From JBMNNS01 sp050942625 (GTDB lineage Bacteria; Bacillota; Dethiobacteria; DTU022; UBA8154), in contig JBMNNS010000081.1 in NCBI GenBank assembly GCA_050942625.1, positions 1-7,028 of the forward strand: 7,028 nucleotides of DNA. Reading direction: 5' to 3'. Both the position numbers and the translations under genes were made by a program. Shown here in pieces: positions 5,966 through 7,028 of the stretch (positions are counted from its first letter, which is position 1; every line of letters starts with the position of its first letter). The notes beneath the pieces were generated by a model, which was given only the letters and a program-made list of their open reading frames with translations, was not told the origin of the DNA and did no database searches.

Positions 5966-7028
5966 TCAGCCTTCCTTTCCAGCCACATCGGCAAAAAAAT
6001 TGCTGATTTTATTTTTAGTAGGGTAATAAATTATACCATATTCAGTAATCAAAGCGGTAATCAAAGTAGAAGGCGTGATATCAAAGGCAGGATTTTTTGC
6101 ACTGATCCCACTGGGGGTCAAACGTCTACCCCTAAAAGATGTTACCTCAGAGGGTTCTCTTTCTTCTACGATGATCTCCTGACCGCTAGAAATTAGGGGA
6201 TCCAGGGTTGAAAAAGGTGCCGCCACGTAAAAAGGAAGATTGTTTTCCCTGGCAAGAACAGCCATTGTATAAGTACCGATTTTATTAGCAACATCTCCAT
6301 TGGCGGCAACTCGATCTGCGCCAACAATTATACAGTCGATTTCTTTTTGGGCAATAAAATATCCTGCCGCCCCATCAACGATGACCGTCACGGGAATACC
6401 TTCCTTTTGCAGTTCCCATGCTGTCAAACGTGAACCCTGCAAAAAAGGCCTTGTCTCATTGGCATATACGGTTATATTTTTACCCTGAAAATAAGCACTC
6501 CTCACTACACCCAGTGCTGTTCCGTAACCAGCTGTCGCCAGGGCACCGGCATTGCAATGTGTTAGAATTCTGCTTCCTGGGGATATTAGTGTCGCTCCCA
6601 ATTCCCCAATTTTTTTATTGATAGCGATATCTTCTTCAAAAATTTCTATTGCTTCCTTTTCCATTTCTTTTAAAACAAGGGCAGGAGGAAAATTTTTTAG
6701 AGTGCTTACCTTCTGCAGCATTCTGTTAATCCCCCAGGTAAGATTAACGGCAGTAGGGCGTGTTTTTTGAAGGGCATTGGCTGCATCTTGCAGGCTGCTT
6801 TGGAACTTGGGCCAAAAAAAAGAATCAACCATAGCGCTGATAATTTCACGTGCCGCTATCACCATCCCAAAGGCTGCAGTTATGCCGATGGCAGGGGCTC
6901 CTCTGACCACCATTCTTTGGATACTTTTTACTATTTCATCCAGAGTCCGGCACTCCAGGTAAATTTCTTTGTCCGGTAGTAGCCTTTGATCAAGAAGTTT
7001 AAGCGCAGTCCCCTCCCAGATCAGGGGT
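5966..7028 (-). CDS. mtnA: S-methyl-5-thioribose-1-phosphate isomerase (5' end cut by window edge)
   Basis: MtnA converts 5-methylthioribose 1-phosphate to 5-methylthioribulose 1-phosphate in methionine salvage. The frame is open to the right edge. The first visible residues, PLIWEGTALKLLDQRLLPD, are the family N-terminus, so probably only a few codons are missing and the ATG at 6913 is internal. Of 353 visible residues, RGAPAIGI (42-49) is the substrate loop. Cys158 in THCNAGALAT (156-165) and Asp238 in GADRVAANGDVANKIGTY (236-253) match the catalytic Cys/Asp pair (Cys160 and Asp240 in Bacillus subtilis). The C-terminus with APFSTLDP and the IxxREPSEVT-like region is also present. This is the bacterial MtnA, not eIF2B, because both catalytic residues are intact. 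It is the first visible gene of the cluster and ends 4 nt before mtaD. The same enzyme also isomerises 5-deoxyribose 1-phosphate in 5-deoxyribose disposal routes. Confidence 0.96.
   Translation of the reverse strand, partial: PLIWEGTALKLLDQRLLPDKEIYLECRTLDEIVKSIQRMVVRGAPAIGITAAFGMVIAAREIISAMVDSFFWPKFQSSLQDAANALQKTRPTAVNLTWGINRMLQKVSTLKNFPPALVLKEMEKEAIEIFEEDIAINKKIGELGATLISPGSRILTHCNAGALATAGYGTALGVVRSAYFQGKNITVYANETRPFLQGSRLTAWELQKEGIPVTVIVDGAAGYFIAQKEIDCIIVGADRVAANGDVANKIGTYTMAVLARENNLPFYVAAPFSTLDPLISSGQEIIVEEREPSEVTSFRGRRLTPSGISAKNPAFDITPSTLITALITEYGIIYYPTKNKISNFFADVAGKEG
5970..5977 (-). promoter_or_regulatory. Ribosome-binding site deciding the mtaD start
   Basis: AAGGAAGG lies inside the last codons of mtnA, 8 nt upstream of TTG 5961. 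It supports the short form of MtaD and tight translational coupling across the 4-nt junction (TGA GCCA TTG). Confidence 0.7.

Noticed and set aside
5962..5994. Long form of MtaD starting at ATG 5994.
   Set aside because: There is no SD before it, the added residues are not typical of the family, and a good SD serves the TTG at 5961.

Overview
The window is a run of minus-strand genes transcribed right to left. It looks like the chromosome of an anaerobic Gram-positive bacterium of the Clostridia (Firmicutes). The reasons are strong AGGAGG-type ribosome-binding sites, heavy use of TTG and GTG starts, moderate-to-low GC with very AT-rich gaps, and a secreted protein that joins a copper-amine-oxidase-type stalk domain to an RlpA-like domain. 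I cannot name the species from sequence alone.

In transcription order (high to low coordinates): mtnA (methylthioribose-1-phosphate isomerase, 5' end cut by the right edge), mtaD (MTA/SAH deaminase, TTG start 4 nt after mtnA), surE (5'-nucleotidase), rtcB (RNA ligase) and deoC (deoxyribose-phosphate aldolase). Next come an unrecognised 219-220 aa membrane-anchored protein and a separate secreted stalk/RlpA-like protein, cut by the left edge. From mtnA to deoC the gaps are 4, 58, 22 and 88 nt with no convincing terminator, so these five genes could form one operon. The shared theme is salvage of nucleoside and nucleotide by-products and RNA ends: MtaD deaminates MTA, SAH or 5'-deoxyadenosine, MtnA isomerises the resulting sugar phosphate, SurE dephosphorylates nucleotides, DeoC splits deoxyribose phosphate, and RtcB seals RNA ends.

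The left part is different. A 96-nt AT-rich gap precedes the membrane protein and contains a CCTCCTT element complementary to that gene's own Shine-Dalgarno sequence. The 294-303 nt gap upstream of the stalk/RlpA gene holds an AT-rich promoter-like zone with an ATA microsatellite. It also holds a compact leader that can form a long closing stem around mutually exclusive inner stems, the layout of a riboswitch or other cis-acting RNA. I could not assign it to a known class.

The household enzymes are secure. The most interesting points are the structured leader of the cell-wall gene, the putative self-sequestering ribosome-binding site, the use of non-ATG starts by every gene whose start is visible, and the linkage of methylthio-nucleoside salvage with deoC and rtcB.
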